Shown here piece after piece: positions 26,363 to 37,209 of a stretch of 64,000 nucleotides of DNA; the stretch's first letter is position 1, and every line of letters begins with the position of its first letter. The stretch covers positions 2,892,001-2,956,000 of the forward strand of contig NZ_JACFXW010000001.1 in NCBI RefSeq assembly GCF_014158035.1. Direction: 5' to 3'. This DNA is from Rhizobium sp. G21 (GTDB taxonomy: Bacteria; Pseudomonadota; Alphaproteobacteria; Rhizobiales; Rhizobiaceae). The notes below the pieces were generated by a model. The model made no database searches, was not told the DNA's origin, and was given only the letters and a program-made list of their open reading frames with translations. Position numbers and translations under genes: made by a program.

Positions 26363-26815
26363 TCAGGCGTTGGCCTCGGGCGTCCAATCGAGGAGCGCGA
26401 GCGTCCTGTCGTCGCGCTGGCCGCCGCACAACTCTGCGAGCGCGCGGGAGAAGAGCGAACCACTGTCGCCTGCAGCCAACTCGAACAGCGTCATGGAAGA
26501 TCGGAATTTCATGTCGTCCGGCGCGCCGAAAATCTCGTGGAGGCTCTTGTCCGAATGGGCAAGCGTCGCCTTGGTCGCCTCGATCAGCCGCGGTCCGAGC
26601 ATGGGATGGCGGAGATAGGCCTTGGCTTCTTCCACCGAGACGAGGGCATAGAGCTGTGCAGTCGGCGACATGCCCAAACCTGCGAGCTGGGGGAAGACGA
26701 ACCACATCCAGTGACTCTGCTTCCGCCCGGCCCGCAACTCATCGAGGGCGCGGGGCCAACTCGACGACTGCGCCTCGACGAAACGATCGAGATGGAAACT
26801 GAGATTGTCCGACAT
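26363..26815 (-). CDS. DUF1810 family protein
   Basis: A 150-residue protein matching DUF1810: N-terminal FHLDRFVEAQSSSWPRALDE, the signature QSHWMWFVFPQLAGLGMSPT, then YLRHPMLGPRLIEATKATL and FGAPDDMKFRSSMTLFELA. The family is a calpastatin-like domain of unknown role. Length is normal. It ends convergently against the dioxygenase gene with no spacer. About 180 bp without recognisable features separates its start from the next gene. Confidence 0.9.
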   Translation of the reverse strand: MSDNLSFHLDRFVEAQSSSWPRALDELRAGRKQSHWMWFVFPQLAGLGMSPTAQLYALVSVEEAKAYLRHPMLGPRLIEATKATLAHSDKSLHEIFGAPDDMKFRSSMTLFELAAGDSGSLFSRALAELCGGQRDDRTLALLDWTPEANA

Positions 26816-27000
26816 CGTCCGGCTCCGCAGGATGTGGCGATCCGTTCAGGTCGCGGAGGGAAAACGGGCAAGGCGCGGCAAAGTTTCCCCAAAGCGCGAG
26901 CGCCGTAAATTTAAGGCGAGTTTGTTAAGCGTTCCGAAACGTCGCCACCTTATCGTCCGGTAACCATTCCTGTTTTGCGTATTGGCCCGGAGTATTGCGT

Positions 27001-28688
27001 GTGAAGATCGGCCTGCCAAAGATCCGCTTCTCTAAGAAGCTGGCGATCATATCCGCTGGCATGCTGGCGCTTCTGGGCGGCACCGGGGCCGCCGCGCTCT
27101 ATGTCGGCAAGGACGAAATTCTCGGGCCGCCGAAGCCCAACACCACCGGCGGCGAATGCCAGACGATCCAGACCATGGTGCTGAAGACTCCGGGCAAGCG
27201 GCTGTGGATGCGCAAATATGTGAAGATGGCCTCCGCCGACGCCGACATGCGCATCAAGACCGCGCTGCGCGTGGCGGGGCTGCTCGCCAAGACCAACAAG
27301 GTGGACTTGATCCAGGTGTCGATCCTCGACGATCGCGGGCCCGACAAGCGCGCCTTCATGCGCGGCCGCGCCATCGGCGCCGAGGTGGTGATCGCGCTCG
27401 AGCCGCGTTACGTGCCCGAGATGAAGCAGCCGTTCATCGCGCGCTATTATGACGGCCTGCCGGCCGAAGACGGACGCTTCTATGGCGAGCGGGTCGATCT
27501 CGACGCCGAGGAAGTGAAGATCTTCATGGCGGCGATGAAGGACGAACCGGACAAGAAGGATTGCGCCGACATTCCGAAGCCGGAACCGGCGGAAGGCGAA
27601 AAGCCGGCGCATGGGGCCGCCAAGCCCGAGCATGGCGCGCCGACGGTGTCGGAAGGTCATGCCGCGCCCGCCGCCGAAGGCCACGGCGAAGCGCCGGCCG
27701 AGGGCCACGGCGAAAAGACCGCAGAGGGCCATGGCGAAACGCCGGCCGGCGGCGAGGACGTGAAAGCCGAAAGCCATGGCGAAGCGCCCGTCGCGGAGCC
27801 GTCGATGATGGATTCGGTGCTGGGCATGGTCGGTCTGGGCGGCGGCGAGGACAAGCCCGCCGAGGGGCATGACGCGTCCCAGAAATCCGAGGACCATTCG
27901 GCTCCGGCCGAAGAAGGACATGCCGCGCCCGCCGCCGAAGGCCATGGCGAGGAAAAGCCTGTCGCCGAAGGCCATGGCGAAACGCCAGCCAGTGGCGAGG
28001 AAGCCAAGTCAGAGGTCATGGTGAAGCGCCTGCCCAAGAGCCGTCGATGATGGACTCTGTGATGGGCATGGTCGGCCTGGGCGGCGGCGCGGAAAAACAG
28101 GCCGAGGGCCATGACGCCTCCAAGAACACAGAGGGCGAAACCGCGCCCGGCGAGCAAGCTCATGAAACCGCCTCCGCCGCGCCGGAGCCGTCCATGATGG
28201 ATTCCATGCTGGGCATGGTGGGTCTCGACGGCGAAGAAAAACCCCCGAAAGATCATGCTCCGGCAAAGGCCGAGGGCGAACACGTTCCCGCCGAAAAGCC
28301 GTCCGACGCGGCCGAGGGCGATCACGCCGAGCCAGCCGAGGATCACGGCGCGGCCAGCGAACATGACGCCGCTGTGGATCAACCTGCTCAGGCGCATGCG
28401 GCGCCGGCGGAAGACGCCAAAGCCGGAGATCATGCCGCAGCCGAAGGTCATGACGCCGCGCCCGGCGAAGCACATGCCGCTCCAGCCGAAGACCACGCTG
28501 TGCCTGTGGAAGATCATTCTGCATCCGAGGGCCATGCCGCGCCGGTGGAGGAACATGGAGCCGCCGGCGAAGCGGACGCCGCGCCGAAGCCGGAGGAACA
28601 TGGCCAGGCGGACCCTGCCGCGCATGATGCGGCGCCTGCCGAAGACCACGCCACCGCCGAGAGCCAGCCGGCCGAAACCGCGCATTGA
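27001..28688 (+). CDS. Membrane-anchored protein with a His/Glu/Ala/Pro-rich repetitive region (1-base frameshift)
   Basis: I do not recognise the family. The N-terminus has one hydrophobic helix (LAIISAGMLALLGGTGAAAL), then a folded region of about 160 residues (TPGKRLWMRKYVKMASADAD, DLIQVSILDDRGPDKRAFM). From about residue 195 to the end it is low-complexity, with EGHGEAPA-type units rich in His. The block EPSMMDSVLGMVGLGG recurs three times (about 27.8, 28.05 and 28.2 kb). As read, the frame ends at 28050; restoring one A near 28013 continues it as SESHGEAP and so on to 28688, about 562 residues. GTG 27001 is chosen as start (GGAG 8 bases upstream). An extracytoplasmic, possibly metal-binding role is an inference from composition. 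Confidence 0.7.
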
Positions 28689-28713
28689 GCGCAGAGACCA
28701 AGACATAGAAAAA

Positions 28714-28746
28714 GACCCCGGACGGCTTCGTCGCGGGGGCTTTTGT
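28714..28746 (+). terminator. Terminator after the His-rich protein gene
   Basis: ACCCCG at 28715-28720 pairs with the CGGGG at 28734-28738 through an imperfect stem closing over GGCTTCG, followed by GCTTTTGTTT. It lies 26 bp past the stop and between convergent genes, so it may serve lysS from the other side as well. Confidence 0.6.
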
Positions 28747-28762
28747 TTCGGGCTATCCGTGC

Positions 28763-30259
28763 TCAGTCTGCCTTGTTGCGGCGGGCCGGGAAGAGGATCA
28801 CGTCGCGGATCGACGGCGCATTGGTGAGCAGCATGATCAGACGGTCGACGCCGATGCCCAGGCCGCCGGCGGGCGGCATGCCCTGGTCGATGGCGTCGAG
28901 GAACTCGTCGTCGAGCTGCTTGTCCTTCTCGCCGCGGGCATGGGCCTGCTCGAGCTGCTCAACCATGCGCTTGCGCTGCTCTTCCGGATCATTGAGTTCC
29001 GAGAAGGCGTTGCCGACTTCCCAGGCGTTGCAATAGGTCTCGAAGCGTTCGACCAGACGCGGCTCGCCCGGCACTTCCTTGGCAAACGGCGAGATGTCCT
29101 TGGGGAAATGCGTCACATGGCTCGGCTGGATCAGCGTGCCTTCGACCTTTTCCTCGAAGATGAAGGCGAGGCATTCGCCCCAGGTCCAGTCTTTCTCGAC
29201 CTCGAAACCGGCGGCCTTGGCGGCTGCGCGGGCTTCCTCATCGGTCTTGATCGACAGGAAATCGATGCCGGTGGCGTCCTTGACGGCCTCGGGCATCGGC
29301 ACGCGCTTGAACGGACCCTTGAAGGAGATCTGCTTGTCGCCGAAGGTGACTTCGGGCGTGCCGTGAATGGACACGGCCAGGCCTTCGAACAGCCGTTCGA
29401 CGAGGCCCATAATGTCCTCGTAATCGGCATAGGCCCAGTAGCATTCCATCATGGTGAATTCGGGATTGTGCCGGGTGGAGACGCCTTCATTGCGGAAGTT
29501 GCGGTTGATCTCGAACACCTTGTCGGACAGGCCCGAGACCAGCGTGCGCTTGAGGTACAGTTCCGGCGCGATGCGCAGATACATGTCCATCTTCAGCGTG
29601 TTGTGGAAGGTCTTGAACGGATCGGCGGTGGCGCCGCCATAGATGGTCTGCAGCATCGGCGTTTCGACTTCGAGAAAGCCTTCGCCTTCCATGAAGCGGC
29701 GGATGCCGGAGACGATCTTCGAGCGCTGCTGGAAACGGAGCTTGGAATCCTCATTGGTGAGGATGTCGAGATGGCGCTTGCGGTAACGCAGCTCGATATC
29801 GGCCAGACCATGATACTTCTCCGGCATCGGCAGGAGCGTCTTGGTCAGCATGGTGATTTCATGGGCGTTGATGGTCAGTTCGCCGCGCTTGGTGCGACGG
29901 ACCTGGCCCTTGACGCCGATGATGTCGCCGAGGTCGATCATCGGCAGCAGCGCGCGGGCTTCTTCCGGCGTTGTGTCCTTGTGGGAGAAGATCTGGATCT
30001 TGCCCGAGGCGTCATGGATGTCCATGAACATGCCGGAGTTGCGCGAGGAATAGACGCGGCCGGCGACCGTGACGATGTCTTCCGATTCCTGGTCCGGCTC
30101 GAGACCGGCATATTTCTCGGCGAATTCCGCATTGGTGAGCGTGCGGTGGAAATGCGCCGGATAGACGTCGCCGATGGTCTTGCGCAGTTGGTCGAGCTTC
30201 TGGCGGCGGACTTCGGTGGGGTCGGAGGAAAGCGCGGTTTCGGTCTTCTGTTCGGTCAT
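28763..30259 (-). CDS. lysS: Lysyl-tRNA synthetase, class II
   Basis: Charges tRNA-Lys with lysine. The 498-residue protein has the anticodon-binding OB domain at the N-terminus ([20 protein letters not shown], then [20 protein letters not shown]), class II motif 1 ([20 protein letters not shown]), motif 2 ([35 protein letters not shown]) and motif 3 ([20 protein letters not shown]). ATG 30259 ([12 protein letters not shown]) is used. The frame is open upstream because gltX is frameshifted into it, but that is not a real fusion. It sits downstream of gltX, with a palindromic repeat element in the spacer. Confidence 0.96.
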   Translation of the reverse strand: MTEQKTETALSSDPTEVRRQKLDQLRKTIGDVYPAHFHRTLTNAEFAEKYAGLEPDQESEDIVTVAGRVYSSRNSGMFMDIHDASGKIQIFSHKDTTPEEARALLPMIDLGDIIGVKGQVRRTKRGELTINAHEITMLTKTLLPMPEKYHGLADIELRYRKRHLDILTNEDSKLRFQQRSKIVSGIRRFMEGEGFLEVETPMLQTIYGGATADPFKTFHNTLKMDMYLRIAPELYLKRTLVSGLSDKVFEINRNFRNEGVSTRHNPEFTMMECYWAYADYEDIMGLVERLFEGLAVSIHGTPEVTFGDKQISFKGPFKRVPMPEAVKDATGIDFLSIKTDEEARAAAKAAGFEVEKDWTWGECLAFIFEEKVEGTLIQPSHVTHFPKDISPFAKEVPGEPRLVERFETYCNAWEVGNAFSELNDPEEQRKRMVEQLEQAHARGEKDKQLDDEFLDAIDQGMPPAGGLGIGVDRLIMLLTNAPSIRDVILFPARRNKAD

Positions 30260-30316
30260 CGTATTGGCCTTTTGCGGCTGTGTTCGTTTTGGTTCGCCGA
30301 TGCGGCTGTCTCTGCC

Positions 30317-30418
30317 AACCCTCCCCCTTGTGGGGAGGGTCGGAGCGAAGCGACGGGGAGGGGAGGCGTCTTGCTCAGGGCGAAGACCCTCCCCAACCCC
30401 TCCCCACAAGGGGAGGGG
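30317..30418. repeat. Palindromic intergenic repeat between gltX and lysS
   Basis: Two G/C-rich hairpins, CCCTCCCCCTTGTGGGGAGGG (about 30319-30339; quoted in words as a CCCTCCCC/GGGGAGGG stem) and a CCCCTCCC/GGGAGGGG stem with CACAA-type loop at 30397-30418, flank a short A/G-rich spacer. The CCCCTCCCC-ACAA-GGGGAGGGG unit occurs again at 61.4-61.6 kb, so this is a dispersed element of the genome. Confidence 0.75.
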
Positions 30419-30423
30419 CTTCC

Positions 30424-32025
<1,602 letters not shown>

Positions 32026-32061
32026 TTAGGCCATATTCAGCCCATGTCGTCAAGGAAAAGC

Positions 32062-32757
32062 TCATTCGCCGGGCTTGGCGGCATAGGCTCCCAGGAAGAG
32101 GCGCAAGGCTTCGCGGACATTCCGGGCGATGCGCTCGGGCGAGGGCGGTTCCGGCATCTCGTTGAACAGGCGCGATCGAAAAATGCCCGCCATGCAGAGT
32201 TCGGCATATTGGCGGGCGGCCAATTCGGGATCTTCGATGTTGCGGAGCGTGCCGAGTTCGAGCTGCTTCTGGATATATAGGGTGAGCAGCATCGGGCCGC
32301 CGCCGGGGCCGGTGGTGTAGAAGCGCTTGGCGAGATCCGGCATGCGGTCGAGCACGCCGATGACCATGCGCATGGCGGGTATCACCCGCTCGGAACAGAT
32401 ATGCTCCGTCAGGCCGACGCCGAACTGGCGCAGCGTTTCGTCGAGCGGCAGGCCGCTTTCCAGCACCTGGCGGAGCATGCTCATGATGCGGCTTTTCTGC
32501 CGGTCGATCATCGCCGCAAAGAGATCTTCCTTGTTGGCGAAATAGACGTAGAGCGTGCCTTTGGACACGCCGGCGGCGCGGGTGATGTCGTTCATGCTGG
32601 CGGCGTCATAGCCGAGCTGCATGAAAACCTGCTGGGCTCCATCGAGGATCTGTTCCCGCTTGGCGGGATCTTCCCCCGCTGCGGGCCGCCGTCCCGGACC
32701 ACACAGGCTGAGCTGCTGCGGTTCCTCCACCGGGGCGCGGCTTTCCTTGTTCGCCAT
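32062..32757 (-). CDS. TetR-family repressor of the efflux operon
   Basis: A 231-residue TetR protein. The DNA-binding domain is ILDGAQQVFMQLGYDAASMN then ITRAAGVSKGTLYVYFANKE (helix-turn-helix). The remaining helices form a TetR_C-type ligand domain (VIPAMRMVIGVLDRMPDLAK). It is divergent from the HlyD/EmrB efflux genes, and two related palindromes with GAACCG half-sites lie between, so it should repress both directions and release on binding a drug-like ligand. ATG 32757 (MANKES), behind GGGAAAAGG, is preferred to the in-frame ATG four codons upstream. Confidence 0.9.
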   Translation of the reverse strand: MANKESRAPVEEPQQLSLCGPGRRPAAGEDPAKREQILDGAQQVFMQLGYDAASMNDITRAAGVSKGTLYVYFANKEDLFAAMIDRQKSRIMSMLRQVLESGLPLDETLRQFGVGLTEHICSERVIPAMRMVIGVLDRMPDLAKRFYTTGPGGGPMLLTLYIQKQLELGTLRNIEDPELAARQYAELCMAGIFRSRLFNEMPEPPSPERIARNVREALRLFLGAYAAKPGE

Positions 32758-32782
32758 GCCTTTTCCCATTTGTTCATTTTAT

Positions 32783-32800
32783 TCGAACCGCGTGGTTCGA
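32783..32800. promoter_or_regulatory. TetR-type operator 1
   Basis: TCGAACCGCGTGGTTCGA is an 18-bp palindrome with one mismatched pair, located 26 bp from the TetR gene start. The half-site TCGAACC shares its GAACC core with the second palindrome at 32843-32859. Confidence 0.6.
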
Positions 32801-32842
32801 TTGATGTTGCTATGGAACAAAAAAGGGACTATGTCAATTTCA

Positions 32843-32859
32843 AACCGAACCGTTCGGTT
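32843..32859. promoter_or_regulatory. TetR-type operator 2
   Basis: AACCGAACCGTTCGGTT is a 17-bp palindrome with perfect 7-bp arms, 35 bp upstream of the preferred HlyD start. It resembles the first palindrome and lies 60 bp from it, as expected for one site per divergent promoter. It overlaps the alternative upstream HlyD start at 32831, which argues for the downstream start. Confidence 0.6.
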
Positions 32860-32893
32860 CGATCAGATCGCCGCCCAAAGAATCGAGTTCGTC

Positions 32894-34084
32894 ATGGCCA
32901 ATCCGACCAGCAGCGCCAAAGTCCGTCCCGTGGACGAAGAGTTCAAAGCCGAGCCCGCAGCAGAGGCTCCGCGCGCGCCCGCAGCGCCCGTCCAGGCCGC
33001 CGACGCGCCGCCGCAGAAGCCCAGGTCGAAGGGCGGGGTCAAGAAAGTTGTGCTGTCCATGCTGCTGCTGGCCGGTCTCGCCGGCGGGGCCTATTACGGC
33101 CACGAATGGTGGATCGATGGACGGTTCATGGTGTCGACCGACGACGCCTATATCGGAGGCGACATCACCAACATCGCCTCCAAAGTGTCCGGCTACGTCG
33201 CCCGTGTCGACGTCATCGCCAATCAGAGGGTGAACAAGGGCGATCCGCTGGTCACCCTCGATTCCGGTGACTATCGCATCGCCGTTGAACAGGCGGACGC
33301 AGCGATCGCGACGCAGAAGCTGGCGCTGCATCGTTTCGATGCGCAGATCGAAGCGGCTCGCGCCTCCCTGTCCCAAGCCGAGGCCTCGAAGACGGCCTTG
33401 CAGGCGACGTTGCGCGGCGCCGAGATCACCGAACAGCGCGCCAGCAAACTCGCGGCCAACAATGCCGGCACGGTCGCCGATCTCGACAACGCCCAGGTTG
33501 CGCTCGATCAGGCCAAGGCCAATCTGGTGGGCGCGGATTCCGCCATCGCCTCGGCCAAGGCCAATATCGCCGTCGTCACCGCGCAGAAGGCGGAAGCCGA
33601 AAGCCAGATCCGCACTCTCGAATTGTCGAAGGACAAGGCAGCCCGCGATCTCGGCTTCACCGTGATCAAGGCGCCCTTCGACGGCGTCGCCGGCAACATC
33701 GCCGTGCAGGACGGCGATTTCATCTCGGCGGGTCAGAAGCTCGCCGCTCTGGTTCCGGTCACCGAGCTTTACGTCGACGCCAATTTCAAGGAAACGCAGT
33801 TGGCCGGCATCCACCCGGGCGCCGATGTGACGCTCGAAGTCGACGCGCTCGGCGGCGAGACGCTGCATGGCGAGGTTGTGTCGATTTCCCCCGCCTCCGG
33901 CTCGGTGTTCTCGCTGCTGCCGCCCGAAAATGCGACCGGCAATTTCACCAAGGTGATTCAGCGCGTGCCGGTTCGCATTCGGCTGCCGAAGGACGCTCTT
34001 GAGAGCGGCCATCTGCGGGCGGGTCTCAGCGTCGTCGCCGAAGTCGACAGCCGCACCGGCGATCCGGCTCGGCACCTGAAATAA
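32894..34084 (+). CDS. HlyD/EmrA-type membrane fusion protein of a multidrug efflux pump
   Basis: A periplasmic adaptor of 396 residues linking an inner-membrane MFS pump to an outer-membrane channel. It has an N-terminal cytoplasmic Ala/Pro-rich stretch, one transmembrane helix (VVLSMLLLAGLAGGAYYG), the barrel-sandwich half-motif TDDAYIGGDITNIASKVSGY, a coiled-coil hairpin (ADAAIATQKLALHRFDAQIE onward to QIRTLELSKDKAARD), and DLGFTVIKAPFDGVAGNIAV closing the lipoyl domain. The start is placed at ATG 32894 (MANPTSSAK); ATG 32831 in the same frame is possible but falls across the operator. Followed by the pump gene after 60 bp. Confidence 0.92.
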   Translation: MANPTSSAKVRPVDEEFKAEPAAEAPRAPAAPVQAADAPPQKPRSKGGVKKVVLSMLLLAGLAGGAYYGHEWWIDGRFMVSTDDAYIGGDITNIASKVSGYVARVDVIANQRVNKGDPLVTLDSGDYRIAVEQADAAIATQKLALHRFDAQIEAARASLSQAEASKTALQATLRGAEITEQRASKLAANNAGTVADLDNAQVALDQAKANLVGADSAIASAKANIAVVTAQKAEAESQIRTLELSKDKAARDLGFTVIKAPFDGVAGNIAVQDGDFISAGQKLAALVPVTELYVDANFKETQLAGIHPGADVTLEVDALGGETLHGEVVSISPASGSVFSLLPPENATGNFTKVIQRVPVRIRLPKDALESGHLRAGLSVVAEVDSRTGDPARHLK

Positions 34085-34144
34085 GCGCAATTCCCGCAGT
34101 CTGGTTCAAAGCGTCGCGCCCGGGCGACGGACAGGAGGCCCGCC

Positions 34145-35722
34145 ATGGCGGCCACGACAAGCAGCATGGCGGGAGCGCCTGCCCAACAGATGGATACGCG
34201 GCGGCTGATCGCCTTCTTCGCCATGGTCTTCGGCATGTTCATGTCGATCCTGGACATCCAGATCGTCTCGGCGTCTCTCTCGGAAATTCAGGCCGGGCTG
34301 AGCGCCAGCAACGACGAGATCGCCTGGGTGCAGACCTCCTATCTGATCGCGGAAGTGATCATGATCCCGCTGTCCGGCACCTTGGCGCGGGTGTTGTCGA
34401 CGCGAGTGCTGTTCTCCGTGTCCGCGGCAGGTTTTACCATCGCTTCGGCGCTGGCCGCCACCGCCTCCAATATCGACCAGATGATCGTCTATCGCGCGAT
34501 CCAGGGCTTCATCGGCGGCGGCATGATTCCCTCGGTGTTCGCCGCGGCCTTCACCATCTTCCCGCCGTCCAAACGCGCGGTCGTCTCGCCAATCATCGGT
34601 CTGGTGGCGACGCTCGCGCCGACGATCGGGCCGACGGTGGGCGGCTATCTCACCAGCATCTTTTCCTGGCACTGGCTGTTCCTGGTCAATGTCATCCCGG
34701 GCGTCATCGTGGCGATCACCACCTGGATGTTCATCGATTTCGACAAGCCCGATCATTCGCTGATGAAGAAATTCGACTGGACCGGCCTCGCCGCCATGGC
34801 GGTGTTTCTCGGATCGATGGAATATGTTCTCGAGGAAGGAAACGCCAAGGGCTGGTTCGACGACGAGCACATCATCATGGGCACGGTCGCTCTGGCCGCC
34901 GGCGCGCTGGTGTTTTTCTGGAGGGCCTTCACCGCGCCGTTCCCGATCGTCGATCTCAAGGCCTTCAAGGACCGGAATTTCGCCTTCGGCTCGATGTTCT
35001 CCTTCATCATGGGCATCGGGCTCTATGGTCTGACCTATCTCTACCCGCAATATCTCGGTCATATCAGGGGATATGACTCGCTGATGATCGGCGAGACGAT
35101 GTTCGTGTCGGGTCTGGCGATGTTCTGCACCGCGCCGATCGCCGGCATCATGTCCAGCAAGCTCGATCCGCGCGTGATGATGATGGTCGGTTTCGGCGGG
35201 TTTGCGCTGTCCAACTACATGATGGCGCATCTGACGGCGGATTGGGATTTTTATGAGCTGCTCGTGCCGCAGATCCTGCGCGGCTTCTCGCTGATGTTCG
35301 CCATGGTGCCGATCAACAACGTCGCCTTGGGAACCCTGCCGCCGAACCGCATCGCCAATGCGTCGGGGCTCTACAACCTCACCCGCAATCTCGGCGGCGC
35401 GGTGGGGCTCGCGGTCATCAATACGCTGATCACACAGCAGAACAAGGTCCACTACGGGCAACTGGCCGAACATGTGAACCCGGCCAATCCCGAGGCCGTG
35501 TCGATGATCGCCAATCTCACCGCCAAATATGACGGGGCCGGCATGGACGGCTCGGCGATCGCCGTTCAGAAGGTGGTGGGCATGGTCAACCAGCAGGCCT
35601 ATGTGATGTCCTTCATCGACATCTTCATGCTGTTGGCGCTGTTGTTCTCCGCACTCGTGGTGCTGGCGATGACGCTGAAGAAGCCGCGCGCCGCTCCGGC
35701 CGCCGGCGGCGGCGGGCATTGA
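34145..35722 (+). CDS. EmrB/QacA (DHA2) family drug-proton antiporter
   Basis: The 525-residue inner-membrane protein has about 14 hydrophobic segments, as in DHA2 transporters. Motif D1-like SILDIQIVSASLSEIQAGL lies in helix 1, SYLIAEVIMIPLSGTLARVL (motif A region) follows, then the motif C-like region AGTIGPTVGGYL (LAPTIGPTVGGYLTSIFSW). It would export lipophilic toxicants using the proton gradient, working with the HlyD adaptor upstream. No outer-membrane channel gene is nearby, so a shared TolC-type protein would be needed. Controlled by the divergent TetR repressor. Confidence 0.93.
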   Translation: MAATTSSMAGAPAQQMDTRRLIAFFAMVFGMFMSILDIQIVSASLSEIQAGLSASNDEIAWVQTSYLIAEVIMIPLSGTLARVLSTRVLFSVSAAGFTIASALAATASNIDQMIVYRAIQGFIGGGMIPSVFAAAFTIFPPSKRAVVSPIIGLVATLAPTIGPTVGGYLTSIFSWHWLFLVNVIPGVIVAITTWMFIDFDKPDHSLMKKFDWTGLAAMAVFLGSMEYVLEEGNAKGWFDDEHIIMGTVALAAGALVFFWRAFTAPFPIVDLKAFKDRNFAFGSMFSFIMGIGLYGLTYLYPQYLGHIRGYDSLMIGETMFVSGLAMFCTAPIAGIMSSKLDPRVMMMVGFGGFALSNYMMAHLTADWDFYELLVPQILRGFSLMFAMVPINNVALGTLPPNRIANASGLYNLTRNLGGAVGLAVINTLITQQNKVHYGQLAEHVNPANPEAVSMIANLTAKYDGAGMDGSAIAVQKVVGMVNQQAYVMSFIDIFMLLALLFSALVVLAMTLKKPRAAPAAGGGGH

Positions 35723-35736
35723 CGCTCTTCGGGCGC

Positions 35737-36141
35737 TCAGCCTATGCCGTTGAGCGCCAGGACTGCGTTTTCGGGCTCGAGGCTTTCATATTCGACGCCG
35801 TCGCCGAAGCCGAGCGTCAGGATCGCCTCGCCGCCGTCATTGGTCAGCGCCACGGTGCCGTCGCCATTGTCGGTCCAGTTACGGGCCGTGGCGAGGCCGG
35901 GCCAAACCTGCTCGCAATCGGCGCTCGCCTGAACCTGTCTCGAGCGGGAACTGAGCAGTTTGCCGCGGGTGACGATGCAGACGGCTCCATTTTCCATGTT
36001 GGAGACGGTGAACTCCTTGTTGTCCGGCCTGGCGACCGATGCGGATGTCACGGGGTCGATCCTGGCCGCGCCCTCCTGGGCCGGCAGATAGACATATCCC
36101 GCAGCGATGATGGCCGCTGTGACCGCGAACATGCGAAGCAT
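35737..36141 (-). CDS. AprI/Inh-like secreted or periplasmic protein
   Basis: A 134-residue protein with a short hydrophobic N-terminal segment (LRMFAVTAAIIAAGYVYL) that could act as a signal or anchor. The rest resembles the AprI/Inh metalloprotease-inhibitor beta-barrel (also in Omp19-type proteins): NMENGAVCIVTRGKLL, SADCEQVWPGLATARNW (second Cys plus W) and GDGTVALTNDGGEAILTLGF. Two cysteines at the family positions could form the usual disulphide. The role as a protease inhibitor is inferred from fold likeness. Convergent with the efflux pump gene, 14 bp apart. Confidence 0.65.
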   Translation of the reverse strand: MLRMFAVTAAIIAAGYVYLPAQEGAARIDPVTSASVARPDNKEFTVSNMENGAVCIVTRGKLLSSRSRQVQASADCEQVWPGLATARNWTDNGDGTVALTNDGGEAILTLGFGDGVEYESLEPENAVLALNGIG

Positions 36142-36244
36142 GGCTTGCTCCTTCTTCCGACGAAATTTTAGAAATTCCGCAGACGAGAATGCGCGGCAAA
36201 CCTTACCCGAGCGTTAACGATTAATATTTATGGTGAATCAAGCC

Positions 36245-37198
36245 TTAATCGAGCAGGGCCCGGCATTCCGGAACCGGCGTGACAGGGGCTTTGTCACCAA
36301 GGAAGGCGATGAGATTGTCGGCGACGAGGTCGGCCATGGCGTTGCGGGTGATCACCGAAGCCGAGGCGACATGCGGCAAGAGCGAGACGTTGTCGAACTC
36401 CAGGAGTTCGACTGGAACGTTCGGCTCGTCGTCGAACACGTCGAGGCCGGCGCCGGCGATCTCCTTGGCTCGCAGCGCTTCGATCAGATCTTGTTCGCTG
36501 ACGGTCCAGCCGCGGCCGACATTGATCAGCACGCCGTCGGGGCCGAGCGCTCGCAAAATCTGCCGGTTGATGGTGCGATGCGTGTCCGGCGTCTTCGGCA
36601 CGATGGCGATCAGCGTGTCCACGGTTTCGGCCAGCGCTTCCAAAGTGGGAAGGTAGTCGTAGGAAACGCCAGGCTTGGGGCTGCGGGTGTGGTAGCTGAT
36701 CTTGACGTTGAAGGGCTCCAGCCTCCTGGCGATCTGCTGGCCGATGCGTCCGAGGCCATAGAGGCCGACATGGCGGCCGCGCAAGGACAATGGCGAAAGG
36801 CGGAACGCGCCTTCTTTCACCCAGCGGCCGGCGCGGAGATAATTCTCCGCCTGCGGCAGGAGACGGATCGTGTTGATCAGAAGACCGATCGTGGTGTCGG
36901 CCACCTCTTCGTCCAGCACTTCGGGCGTATTGGACACCATCACGCCCTTGCCGGCGCCATAGGCGGCGTCGACGCCGTCATAGCCGACGCCGAAATTGGC
37001 GACCATCTTCAGATTGGGCAGGGCGTCGAACAGCGGCGGCTTGAAATCGTTGAAGGTGGTCGCGCCGGAGACGGTTTCCGCCATTTCGGGCGTCACGTCT
37101 TCCGGCCGCGCGCTCGGCAGCTCGAGGAGACGAAAATGCGGCGCGAGCCGTTCGCGGAAACGGGGATGGGCGCGGCCGACCATCAGCACGGTTTTCAT
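36245..37198 (-). CDS. D-2-hydroxyacid dehydrogenase (glyoxylate/hydroxypyruvate reductase-like)
   Basis: The 317-residue NAD(P)-dependent enzyme has the D-isomer-specific 2-hydroxyacid dehydrogenase pattern: VANFGVGYDGVDAAYGAGKG, the Rossmann motif RHVGLYGLGRIGQQIARRL, the catalytic-domain segments LINVGRGWTVSEQDLIEALR (Arg), AGAGLDVFDDEPNVPVELL (Glu) and LLPHVASASVITRNAM (His). The start is ATG 37198 (MKTVLMVG). It reduces a 2-keto acid such as glyoxylate, hydroxypyruvate or 2-ketogluconate. It lies 11 bp after a LacI-family gene on the same strand, so it is probably part of a sugar-acid pathway under that regulator. Confidence 0.92.
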   Translation of the reverse strand: MKTVLMVGRAHPRFRERLAPHFRLLELPSARPEDVTPEMAETVSGATTFNDFKPPLFDALPNLKMVANFGVGYDGVDAAYGAGKGVMVSNTPEVLDEEVADTTIGLLINTIRLLPQAENYLRAGRWVKEGAFRLSPLSLRGRHVGLYGLGRIGQQIARRLEPFNVKISYHTRSPKPGVSYDYLPTLEALAETVDTLIAIVPKTPDTHRTINRQILRALGPDGVLINVGRGWTVSEQDLIEALRAKEIAGAGLDVFDDEPNVPVELLEFDNVSLLPHVASASVITRNAMADLVADNLIAFLGDKAPVTPVPECRALLD

Positions 37199-37209
37199 GA
37201 GCGTCACCT

